A DNA stretch of 64,000 bases from Chloroflexota bacterium (lineage in GTDB: Bacteria; Chloroflexota; Anaerolineae; Aggregatilineales; Phototrophicaceae), in NCBI GenBank assembly GCA_020161935.1, contig JAIUNI010000015.1, forward strand, positions 1 to 64,000. Direction: 5' to 3'. Shown in pieces: positions 8,138 to 16,182 of the stretch. Every line of letters begins with the position of its first letter. Positions within the stretch are counted from its first letter, which is position 1. The notes under the pieces were generated by a model, which was not told the origin of the DNA, made no database searches, and was given only the letters and a program-made list of their open reading frames with translations. The position numbers were made by a program, and so were the translations under genes.

Positions 8138-10324
8138 ATGACTGCTGCCCTGCCTGCCCAACCGAGCACTGACCGAAAGCCTACACCGCTGTGGGTTCGG
8201 CTGCTGCCCTACATGGGGTTGTTTGTGCTGGCGCTGGTGCTGTGGCTGCCATTCGGGTTTCGGGTGACGGGCGTGTATGAAGAGTGGACGCTCAACGACA
8301 TTGCCGAGACGGAAACCCCCGCGTTCTTCATCACCCCTTCTTGGGCGACTCTCAGCCTGAACAGCAGCCGCCCCTTACAGATGTTTTTCTTCGCGGCTTC
8401 CTACGCGCTCGACCACAATTCGCACACCTTCTACAACGTGTTCGTGATGCTGTTCTTCTTCGGGAAAGCCGTGGTGGTTTATTGGCTGGTGCTTCAATTC
8501 CTGCCAGAGCATAAGCTGCTGGGTTTCGTCGCAGGTATCCTCTACATGATTTATCCGGCGGACATCGGCACGTTCACCCTGCGGACGATTCACATTCACA
8601 GCGCCGTGCTGGCCTACCTGCTGGCGGTATACCTGCTCATCGGATACCGGCTGCGGCAGGGGCGTGGACGGTGGTGGGCGCTGGCGGGCGCGGCGGTGTT
8701 CCTGCTGGCGAGCCTATGGCAGTATCAGGTGGCGCTGCCAGCGGCGTTGGTCACGCCGTTGGTCATGCTGTACTTCGGGCGACCGAACCGCAGCTTCTCG
8801 TGGGCGTGTGGTGTCTGGTACGGTGTGCTGGCGTTCTTTGCAGGCTATACCCTGTGGGCGAACCAGAACGCAATTGTCGAAACCTACGAAGGCACACGCT
8901 ACGGGTCGGTGGCACTGCTCTCCGTCGAGAACATTCGCGGGATGGTCGAGGCGCTGTTCACGGCCTACGGGCGGCAGATCAACGGGTGGGTGCAGGCGGT
9001 CGCCAAGTGGGACTACGTGCCGGTTTACGCGCCGTACCTGCTGGCAGGGCTGGTGGTGACGGCGGCGGTCGGCATTATTCTGGTATCCCGCCAGCGCGAG
9101 AAGGCTGCACAGGTGGCGTGGTGGCGCTACGGGCTGCTATTCATCGTCGGCCTCCTGTTGTTTCCGGTGGGGATGGCGGTGTACCTGCCCCTACCGACCT
9201 ACCGCCTTCAAGAATTCCGTATTTATTACCTCGCGACGCTGGGTTCGGCGCTGGCGCTGGCAAGCGGCTTATACCTCATCAGCCGCGTGTTTAAGCGTTA
9301 CCGCGAACTCGCGTTTCTGATTCTGGCGCTGCCGTTCGTGTGGCTGGTCGTGCTGCGGGCGCTCGAAATGCACCAGCGTTACGTCAACTTCTCGCTCGTT
9401 CAGCAGAGCCTTTTACAACAGACGGTGGAGCAAGCACCGCAGATCGCGCGGGATACGGTGGTTGTGGTGGTGGACGAGAGCGCCGACCAAAAGATCGACA
9501 ACGAAAATGTGTTTGCTTTCATGACGATTTACCCGCTGGCCTTACATTACCTCTACGACGATTGGAACTTTGACGCGCAGTACTGCCCAGCCGAGGGCAA
9601 AAGCAGCCGTGGGACAACATGCACGTTTGAACCGGACGGCCTAAACATCCGTGAAGCCCAATACTACGAAGGCGTGTATTTGCGTGAACGGGATGAAATC
9701 CTGTCTTACGACCGCATACTACTCTACCGCTATACCAGCGATGGACAGCTTGCACTGTTGAGTCCGGCGGAGGCGGAGGCGGCGTTCGGCATCAGCGGTT
9801 ATGATCCGCAAGCGCGGATTACGGGGGAGACACCGCCTTTCCGCACGAGTACGCTGTTTTCGTGTGTACCGGCGCTTTCGTGCTATCAAGATAAGCCGAT
9901 TGTCCCACGTAGCTCGTTCGACCTGCCGGATGCGGGCGAGATCGGTACGGGCTGGCGCGCGCCGGAGCCGAGCGGTCAGGGCGAGGTTTACCGGTGGTCG
10001 GTGAACACCACCAGTACAGTGACGGTTGACCTGAGCGACAGCAGCGACCTGACGGTTGCGTTCAAGGCAGTGAGTGCGCTCGACCCGACTTTGCTCGATA
10101 GTTTACGGCTGACGGTGAACGGGCAGGACATCCCGCTGGCCTATACCGCGCCGGACGCGATCACCCGTTTGTATACCGCCACTATTCCGCGTGATGTATT
10201 GGTGGGACAGTCACCGCGCACGGCGCTGACCTTTACCGTCGACCGTTTGATCCCCGTGCCGGACGCGCCGGATGTGCTGCTGGGCTGGGCGCTCTACGGG
10301 CTGCGGGTGCGGGGTGGTAGTTAG
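8138..10324 (+). CDS. Large polytopic membrane protein with extracytoplasmic C-terminal domain
   Basis: A 728-residue protein with about ten or eleven membrane segments in the first 420 residues. The first is LLPYMGLFVLALVLWLPF near 24-42 and the last LAFLILALPFVWLVVLRAL near 390-408. A soluble domain of about 300 residues follows, rich in Ser, Thr and Asp with beta character. The plan resembles GT-C glycosyltransferase-like membrane proteins: an early acidic loop (VYEEWTLNDIAETE) after the first helix could be the catalytic loop, but this is inference. ATG 8138 is preceded by ACGGAGCGAC. No neighbours suggest a pathway. R2 begins directly after its stop. Confidence 0.7.
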   Translation: MTAALPAQPSTDRKPTPLWVRLLPYMGLFVLALVLWLPFGFRVTGVYEEWTLNDIAETETPAFFITPSWATLSLNSSRPLQMFFFAASYALDHNSHTFYNVFVMLFFFGKAVVVYWLVLQFLPEHKLLGFVAGILYMIYPADIGTFTLRTIHIHSAVLAYLLAVYLLIGYRLRQGRGRWWALAGAAVFLLASLWQYQVALPAALVTPLVMLYFGRPNRSFSWACGVWYGVLAFFAGYTLWANQNAIVETYEGTRYGSVALLSVENIRGMVEALFTAYGRQINGWVQAVAKWDYVPVYAPYLLAGLVVTAAVGIILVSRQREKAAQVAWWRYGLLFIVGLLLFPVGMAVYLPLPTYRLQEFRIYYLATLGSALALASGLYLISRVFKRYRELAFLILALPFVWLVVLRALEMHQRYVNFSLVQQSLLQQTVEQAPQIARDTVVVVVDESADQKIDNENVFAFMTIYPLALHYLYDDWNFDAQYCPAEGKSSRGTTCTFEPDGLNIREAQYYEGVYLRERDEILSYDRILLYRYTSDGQLALLSPAEAEAAFGISGYDPQARITGETPPFRTSTLFSCVPALSCYQDKPIVPRSSFDLPDAGEIGTGWRAPEPSGQGEVYRWSVNTTSTVTVDLSDSSDLTVAFKAVSALDPTLLDSLRLTVNGQDIPLAYTAPDAITRLYTATIPRDVLVGQSPRTALTFTVDRLIPVPDAPDVLLGWALYGLRVRGGS

Positions 10325-11186
10325 CGATTGACGGTTGGCTTTTAGCTCCATACTCAAGTCGTTTATGTCGCCCACAGGAGGCTTCGCACGAAATGTCGTC
10401 AGAGTCAATAATGTCAGTTAGGCCCTCACCCCCTACCCCTCTCCCAACCGCTGGGTACAGCTAGGAGAGGGGAGTAAAACAGTTGGCAAATTTGGCGGCA
10501 ATTTCGGCAATGGCAAAGGGTAATTTTGTGCCAATTCCTATTATTCTCGGCTGGCGTTTGGCAAAGTTGGCGAAAAACCGTGTGAAAGTCTGCCGCCGCC
10601 AAGATTGCCAAATAGTCTACAGTCTTTAGTCGATAGTCAACAGTCATTAGTCCAATACAAAAGCGAGTCACCAAGTCGAAAAAGGTCATTTTATTTGCAG
10701 CGGCGGACGGTGGGCTTGCTGCTGCAACGTTTGCAGCAAAATAGTTATCAGTCAACAGTTTTCAGTTGACAGTTCAAGACAAAGGCCAAGTCGAGTTGCC
10801 AATCATCACTCCCAAAAGCACAAGAAGCGGAACAAGCGGCACAGGCGGCACGACGAGTCCTCAGTCGATAGTCTGTAGTCGATGGCTATCAGTCGCCAGT
10901 CTCCAGCTTAAGACGAATACGAGTCGCTAAGTACGCCAAGCCAGACAGAGCAGGCCAAAGGATAGGATTATTAAGGTGCGTGAGGTTGGGAGCGCGGACA
11001 AGATGTATCTCGTCCCTACAACCAGCTCTTTCAATAGCATAGTGGAAGTTGGCGTATTAAGGGTGAACATTTGTCAGAACATTTGGTCACTTTTAGCGGG
11101 GGTTGGCGTTAACCGTTTTGAGGGAGTGGGAATGTTAAGGAGGTTGGTGGATAGTTGGAGAATGGTTTGTGGCACAAACGGAAAAT
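10325..11186 (+). repeat. R2: modular interspersed repeat, direct copy
   Basis: This gene-free stretch carries repeat blocks in the same order as R3. Block d (10483-10535, GGCGGCAATTTCGGCAATGG and onward) matches 35647-35693. Block e (10719-10775, CTGCAACGTTTGCAGCAAAA and heptamers) matches 35741-35797. Block f (10825-11021) matches R1 in inverse orientation. Block g (11064-11180, from GAACATTTGTCAGAACATTT to GTTTGTGGCACAAAC) matches 35978-36097. Blocks a-c are missing. Tracts of 7-bp AGTC/AGTT units lie at 10615-10650, 10740-10775 and 10858-10905. No credible coding frame. Confidence 0.8.
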
Positions 11187-11450
11187 AAACCTAGAAAATA
11201 GTTTTAAGTTTCAAGTGACAAGTTTCAAGTGAAAGGCAAAAGGCAGCATGAGAGCGGAGAGGCGGGCTAACTGCTTATGGTTGACGAATGCATTTAGTAC
11301 CAAGACTGTTTGCTGACGCGATGATGACGTTTTACACATTAGGGCTGAGAAAGTGGCAATGATCCAAGATGCACATCCTCGTTTGAAGGCTGAAGCTATT
11401 TAAGCTGCGGCAGAATACAATTTGCAATAAGTTTCAGTAATCACAACAAA
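11187..11450. other. Gap between R2 and the GIY-YIG gene
   Basis: It holds another heptamer tract at about 11205-11240 (AGTTTCA, AGTGACA and similar units). Base composition then shifts to AT-rich. No gene is seen. Confidence 0.5.
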
Positions 11451-12434
11451 ATGACTACTATTTTTGAAACGATCAGCTCACTAGGATTTGAACATCATTT
11501 TGATGTTGTAGAACACAAATCAATCACAGAACATTTCCAATCAATTGAAAAGTGCGGGATATATATTTTGCATTTTGGAAATGGGGAATTATATGTGGGA
11601 CAAGCAATAGATGTCACACGCAGATACACACAACACTCAAAAATTTATGATGACATTATCAAGATAAGTTTTAAGTGCATTTTACCGGATAAATTAAATA
11701 CAATAGAAAAAAAGACCATTGAGGTTCTTGAAGGATTAAACTTACACCTTCGCAATATAGTTCATACCAGTGTAAGTTATGCGCCTTCCTCTTTTGACGA
11801 GCTTATAACGCCTGACGATCAATTGAACTGGTGTAATAGTGGTGATTATATTGATAAAGCGGAAGAGCGTATAAATAATTTGGAGATTAGAAGGAAATAC
11901 CAAACACGGTATAAGCAATTCCTAAAAATGCCGCGAGCCAATGAAGTGATTGAAATTCTCAGACATTATGTCACAACCTGTATACCAGCTTATAAGAGCG
12001 GCGAAATGTATTATTGGTCTTGTACTTGTTTACTTGAAAAACGCCCAGATAATATGCTCATTTACTCGCGCATAAATATCAATTGGCAAGAAGTTTTTAC
12101 TGTTGGCACACAAAATAATCGTTTATTTTTCTCATGGCATCTTGCGAATTCTCCAATACGGTTAACATGGAAAAACTGCCATTTCTATCGTCGATCAGTG
12201 CATGAAAATCTTTTACTAAATAACGCAAGTCTTACTAATCATCGCTATAGTCCCGGCGGACAAAATCAGATAAATATGGATGTGGAAGGCAACATTGATA
12301 AAGCTTTAAGTATTATGCGTGACCCTCATATTCTGTATGCAATGAAATATTTCAACCTAAACCTCATGCGTAAAGGTCCAAGTCCTTATTTTAAGTATCA
12401 CTGTTTTGATCTAGCTGATAATTTTTTCATCTAA
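11451..12434 (+). CDS. GIY-YIG domain protein, AT-rich, probably acquired
   Basis: A 327-residue protein whose N-terminal domain is a GIY-YIG nuclease-like module. KCGIYILHFGN (about 34-44) supplies the GIY strand and ELYVGQAIDVTRRYTQH the YIG strand (here YVG) with the conserved Arg after it. LNTIEKKTIEVLEG near 82-95 fits the later helix with the metal-binding Glu. The remaining 200 residues match nothing I recognise. Codon use is strongly AT-rich with many TTA and AAA codons, unlike every neighbour, which indicates recent transfer. It starts 265 bases after the end of R2. Roles open to such proteins include homing-type or restriction-type endonuclease; no partner methylase or intron is visible. 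Confidence 0.75.
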   Translation: MTTIFETISSLGFEHHFDVVEHKSITEHFQSIEKCGIYILHFGNGELYVGQAIDVTRRYTQHSKIYDDIIKISFKCILPDKLNTIEKKTIEVLEGLNLHLRNIVHTSVSYAPSSFDELITPDDQLNWCNSGDYIDKAEERINNLEIRRKYQTRYKQFLKMPRANEVIEILRHYVTTCIPAYKSGEMYYWSCTCLLEKRPDNMLIYSRININWQEVFTVGTQNNRLFFSWHLANSPIRLTWKNCHFYRRSVHENLLLNNASLTNHRYSPGGQNQINMDVEGNIDKALSIMRDPHILYAMKYFNLNLMRKGPSPYFKYHCFDLADNFFI

Positions 12435-12557
12435 ATTTTATTGGCTATAGAATCGCTAATACATCATTGTATTAATACAATCTCAATCCTTTCTTTTACC
12501 TCGCTCCGCTACAATGTAGATTGTAATGTTCACATGGCTGTTATTGAGGAGACCGCA

Positions 12558-12929
12558 ATGGCGCATGTTATTCATTGGATGAAGGAAAATCGGGTGTTGT
12601 ATGTGTCGTATCAAGGCTACCAGACCGACGAGACGATCAAAGCCTGTTTGGACGAGATGGCCGAATATCTGGACGCGGTACCCCAACCGATTGCCATGAT
12701 TATCAACTGGCTGGAAGTGACCGGTTACGACAAGGACGCGCTCCGCAGCCAAGCGGGACACCGGACATACAGCCATCCAATGGCCGCACGCGGCGTACTG
12801 GTGGGCTTTAATCCACTGGAGGCCATGTTGAATGAAACCACCGTGATGAACACGCGCGGCAGCAAAAACACGCAGTACGTGTCGACGATTGAAGAAGCGA
12901 AAGAATACTTAGAAGCCATGTTGTCATAG
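12558..12929 (+). CDS. Small STAS/SpoIIAA-like protein, paralogue 1
   Basis: A 123-residue cytosolic protein with alternating strands and helices: HVIHWMKENRVLYVSYQGY at the start, PIAMIINWLEV near 42, ARGVLVGF near 75 and a closing TIEEAKEYLEAML helix. This layout resembles the paralogues at 13790-14179 and 14295-14687 (opening W-x-D/E strand, helix, central I-I strand, final T-(L/I)-EEA helix). I infer a STAS-like or SpoIIAA-like fold. ATG 12558 is chosen over upstream starts because GAGGAG precedes it by nine bases. Function unknown; may bind partners in signalling. Confidence 0.6.
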   Translation: MAHVIHWMKENRVLYVSYQGYQTDETIKACLDEMAEYLDAVPQPIAMIINWLEVTGYDKDALRSQAGHRTYSHPMAARGVLVGFNPLEAMLNETTVMNTRGSKNTQYVSTIEEAKEYLEAMLS

Positions 12930-13089
12930 GCGAAGCCCCATCCTGCTGCGGACGGAGGTCAATTGGGCGTAAGGCTTACTGCACTTGACGCACAATTGTG
13001 ATAGACTATGAAAAGATCACGCTGCGCTCAAATGGTGACCACCACTTTATCCTGCGTTGCGCCTTGACCCGCTGTAGAGGAGAAACCCT

Positions 13090-13725
13090 ATGCCACCCCA
13101 GAAGAGTGGTTACTATTATCCGAATAAATTCGCCCGTATCTTCCTCGATGCGATGGAAGAGGTCATGGGGAAGAACGGCCTGAACGCCGTCCTCCATCTG
13201 GCTGATCTCGACAACCTGATCGGCAACTACCCGCCGGATAACCTCGATAAGGTGTTTGACTTCGCCGACTTCACGGCGTTGTGTGTGGCGCTGGAGGAGA
13301 TGTACGGGCCGCGCGGTGGGCGTGGGTTGGCGCTGCGGGTCGGGCGGACGCTGTTCGCGGATGCGCTGCGGGGGTTCGGTGCGCTGGCGGGTGTGGGCGA
13401 TCTGGCATTCAAGGTGCTGCCGTTGAGCGCGAAGCTCAAGGTGGGTGTGCCAGCGATGGCGAACATCTTCAGCCAGTTCAGTGACCAGATCAGCAACGTG
13501 CGGGAAGAAGGTGACGACCGGATCATCTACACGCTGGAACGCTGCCCGATGTGCTGGGGGCGGAAGGTGCCGGATCGGGCGGTGTGCTATGTGGGACAGG
13601 GGCTATTGCAAGAAGGGTTACGCTGGGTGTCGGGCGGACGCGAGTTCAAGGTTGACCTGTCGACGTGCATCGCGAAGGGCGACGACATCGGTCGCTACAT
13701 CATCTACAAAGAGCCAATTGAATAG
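13090..13725 (+). CDS. V4R-domain-like protein
   Basis: A 211-residue protein. The N-terminal part (about 1-130) begins GYYYPNKFARIFLDAMEEVMG and is helical, like heme- or hydrocarbon-binding regulator domains. The C-terminal part (about 145-211) looks like a V4R (4-vinyl reductase) domain: ERCPMCWG, then CYVGQGLLQEGLRW, then STCIAKGDDIGRYII. Typical V4R domains end C-x-x-x-G-D-x-x-C; here the last cysteine position is Ile, so any metal site would be incomplete. It is flanked by the STAS-like paralogues and shares a bidirectional terminator with the next one. Possible role: small-molecule sensing; ligand unknown. Confidence 0.6.
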   Translation: MPPQKSGYYYPNKFARIFLDAMEEVMGKNGLNAVLHLADLDNLIGNYPPDNLDKVFDFADFTALCVALEEMYGPRGGRGLALRVGRTLFADALRGFGALAGVGDLAFKVLPLSAKLKVGVPAMANIFSQFSDQISNVREEGDDRIIYTLERCPMCWGRKVPDRAVCYVGQGLLQEGLRWVSGGREFKVDLSTCIAKGDDIGRYIIYKEPIE

Positions 13726-13749
13726 AGCGTTATCAATTCTAGAAATACA

Positions 13750-13779
13750 AAGGGCTGCCCATAGTGGACAGCCTTTTTT
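13750..13779. terminator. Bidirectional terminator
   Basis: AGGGCTGCCC and a near-complementary GGACAGCCTT form a hairpin with a T-run on the right and A-rich sequence on the left. It separates convergent genes ending at 13725 and 13790. Confidence 0.75.
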
Positions 13780-13789
13780 GTTGGTTCGA

Positions 13790-14179
13790 CTAGCTGTTTG
13801 GGATGCGCTGCTCGGCCATATCCAATGCTTCTTCGAGGGTAGCCGTTATTTTGATGATGCTGCCATGACCACCGGGGTTCATGCTGGCGATGATCGTGAG
13901 GAAGGTGCGGATAAGCGACGAGTTGAGTACGACGATGATGAGCGAGATGTTTTTGGGGAAGCTGGCGATGGCGTTTCGCCCGTTGGCGACGATGTTCCCC
14001 GGTGGGAGCATTCCGCCCATCGCCGTGTCTTCGATTATCGCGACTTTGTGCTCGACTGTATTCAATAACTGGTTGGTTTCATCCACAGCCGTTTGAAACT
14101 CGGCCCATGACCAGCGGCCTTGATAGGTGACTACAACGCAGGTATGCGAGTCATCAAACCACTTGACTGAAATTGGCAT
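13790..14179 (-). CDS. Small STAS/SpoIIAA-like protein, paralogue 2
   Basis: A 129-residue protein starting MPISVKWFDD at ATG 14179; the in-frame TTG two codons earlier is less likely because GAGGGTTGGGA precedes the ATG. It shares with the protein at 14295-14687 the strand MPISV-W, a VVTY strand, a WSW-x-(E/D)-F-Q helix start, PVAII or KVAIIE, LPPGNI/LPSGNI, and the VVVLNSSLIRTFL strand-helix. This is a clear tandem duplication. Cytosolic, function unknown; the fold suggests a partner-binding STAS-like module. Confidence 0.65.
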   Translation of the reverse strand: MPISVKWFDDSHTCVVVTYQGRWSWAEFQTAVDETNQLLNTVEHKVAIIEDTAMGGMLPPGNIVANGRNAIASFPKNISLIIVVLNSSLIRTFLTIIASMNPGGHGSIIKITATLEEALDMAEQRIPNS

Positions 14180-14294
14180 TCCCAACCCTCACAGAGCAGC
14201 CGCCACGATGCGCGAGTAATGTAAGCTCACCCCCCTATTATGTTAGAGATTACGTGAGATTACAAATCGTACCCGACTTAGGTACTCGTGAGGG

Positions 14295-14687
14295 CTACCC
14301 GGCTCTTGGACACACCTCTCGCGTGAGGGCTAGGGCTTCTTCGAGGGTCGCGCTGGTTTTGATGATTCCGCCTCGCCCACGCGGGTTCATATTGGTGACG
14401 ATTGACAGAAAGGTGCGGATGATCGACGAGTTGAGGACAACCACGATGAGCGACGTATTATCCGGGAAGCCGGTGATGGCATTTTTGCCGTTCGCGATAA
14501 TATTGCCAGATGGCAGAACGCTGCCGTCGAGCGTGTTTTCGATGATGGCGACCGGATGCGGCACACTGCTCACCAAGTCGTTGGTGACGAGCGCCGCTTT
14601 TTGAAAATCACTCCACGACCAGAGGTCGCTATAAGTCACCACGACGCAGCAGCGCCTGTGATCTGTCCATTGGACTGAAATCGGCAT
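14295..14687 (-). CDS. Small STAS/SpoIIAA-like protein, paralogue 3
   Basis: A 130-residue tandem paralogue of the preceding protein. Start ATG 14687 aligns with its sister's MPIS and lies eight bases after AAGGA; an ATG two codons earlier is also possible. Conserved points: WSWSDFQKA, PVAIIENT, LPSGNIIANGKNAI, SLIVVVLNSSIIRTFLSIV and a TLEEALAL end helix. About 110 bases separate it from the sister gene, and that gap shows no terminator, so both may be one transcript. Confidence 0.65.
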   Translation of the reverse strand: MPISVQWTDHRRCCVVVTYSDLWSWSDFQKAALVTNDLVSSVPHPVAIIENTLDGSVLPSGNIIANGKNAITGFPDNTSLIVVVLNSSIIRTFLSIVTNMNPRGRGGIIKTSATLEEALALTREVCPRAG

Positions 14688-14872
14688 AATCATAATCCTT
14701 AACCAAATGTCCCTATATTTACATTCTACGCTGTAATATTTGTAATTATTTTTAAAAAATAGATGAGATACCGATAGAAATCATGAATTTAGCGAAAGAA
14801 CGTAAAACCTGAGCATTCGATGCAGTGCTATGCTACAATGGGAATAGAACATACATTCAGTTCAGGTGGCTT

Positions 14873-15976
14873 ATGGCAGACCGTATTTTGACGCTTCGCG
14901 ACATCAACCGTATGACGTTGGCACGTCAGCTCCTCCTCGAACGCAGCCATATGACCGCGACGGCAGCGGTGGAACGGTTAGTGGGGATGCAGGCGCAGTT
15001 GGCGAGTGCGCCCTTCGTAGGTTTGTGGACACGGTTGCAGGATTTTAAGCGCGACGATCTCGCCAGCGCGATTGAGCGGCGCGAGGTGGTGAAGGCGACC
15101 CTCATGCGAGCGACGCTGCACTTGGCGAGTGCGGCGGATTACCTGCGCTTCCGCACCACGCTCAGTTCGGTGTTGGAGGGCGCGGCGGAGTCGATCACCA
15201 AGAACCGCACACCGATTGATGCCGGGCGGGTGCTGGAGGTGGCGCGGGCATATATCAGCGAGCAGCCACGTACCTTCGCCGAGCTTAGTGCCATGCTCAC
15301 TGCCGAAATGCCGGACGCGGACGTAGGGGCGATGCGCTACACCGTTCGCACGCATATCCCGATGGTACAAGTGCCGGTCAGCGGTGGGTGGAGCTACCCT
15401 GCCAAGCCAGCGTTCACGATTGCCGAGGATTGGCTGGGCAATCCGTTTGATACGGCGGAACGGCTGCCGGAACTGGTGAAGCGTTATCTGGCGGCGTTCG
15501 GCCCCGCGACGGCGGCGGATATTCAAGCGTGGTCGTACCTCAATCTGCCGGATGTGAAAGCGGCGATTGAGACGATCCGACCGGAGTTGGTGACCTATCG
15601 TGACGAGAAGAAGCGCGAACTGCTAGACGTGGCGGATATGCCGCAAGTCGATGGGAGTGTGGACGCACCGATTCGCTTCCTGCCGGAGTTCGACAACCTC
15701 GTGCTGTCGCATAAGGATCGCAAGCGGGTGGTGGCGGATGCCTTCCGTAAGCAGGTGTATCTACCGGGTTTGCGGGTGGCAGCGACCATCCTCGTTGATG
15801 GCTTTGTGGGCGCGGTGTGGAAGGTCTCGACGGCGAAGGGTGTGGCGACCCTGACCGTCACGCCGCTGGTGACGCTGACGCAAGCCCAACGTGCCAGCAT
15901 CGCAGACGAGGCCGAACGGTTGGTGCGCTTCGTGGAACCGGAAGCGAAGGGCTACGGGGTGGCGTGGGCGGAGTAA
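14873..15976 (+). CDS. Winged-helix DNA-binding protein, AlkZ-like DNA glycosylase family
   Basis: A 367-residue protein of the HTH_42/AlkZ superfamily. After an N-terminal helix (LTLRDINRMTLARQLLLER) comes the motif VGMQAQLASAPFVGLW. The Q-x-Q of MQAQ is the catalytic Gln pair of AlkZ-type glycosylases, which unhook DNA crosslinks in characterised members. The R-x-T-L-H-L segment (MRATLHLAS, near 85) and the late beta-rich domain (LPEFDNLVLSHKDR near 270) are also family marks. ATG 14873 with AGGTGG before it is preferred to an in-frame start 48 bases upstream. It stands alone. Most homologues are uncharacterised, so the exact lesion is uncertain. Confidence 0.8.
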   Translation: MADRILTLRDINRMTLARQLLLERSHMTATAAVERLVGMQAQLASAPFVGLWTRLQDFKRDDLASAIERREVVKATLMRATLHLASAADYLRFRTTLSSVLEGAAESITKNRTPIDAGRVLEVARAYISEQPRTFAELSAMLTAEMPDADVGAMRYTVRTHIPMVQVPVSGGWSYPAKPAFTIAEDWLGNPFDTAERLPELVKRYLAAFGPATAADIQAWSYLNLPDVKAAIETIRPELVTYRDEKKRELLDVADMPQVDGSVDAPIRFLPEFDNLVLSHKDRKRVVADAFRKQVYLPGLRVAATILVDGFVGAVWKVSTAKGVATLTVTPLVTLTQAQRASIADEAERLVRFVEPEAKGYGVAWAE

Positions 15977-16084
15977 GTTTATGAAAACGATTAACCGCCA
16001 AGTCGCCAAGAACGCCAAGTAAAAATACAGCGGGGGAGGCACGCCGCCTCACTACATTGTTTATTGACGTAGGTTGCGATAATT

Positions 16085-16170
16085 GGACGCGATGTATCGC
16101 GTCCCTACACGAAATTCGCATCACAATCGCGCTTTTTTGTAGGGACATCATACAGGCTGTCCGGTATTTT
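16085..16170 (+). repeat. Palindrome-rich dispersed repeat, short copy
   Basis: This is the core of the element also found at 43881-44019 and 47676-47808: a first palindrome GGACGCGATGTATCGCGTCC, the spacer around GAAATTCGCATCACAA, then TAGGGACA and CTGTCCGGTATTTTC. The outer arms with the AGAAACC ends are absent, so this copy is truncated. It lies between convergent genes. Confidence 0.7.
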
Positions 16171-16182
16171 CTTACATAACTT

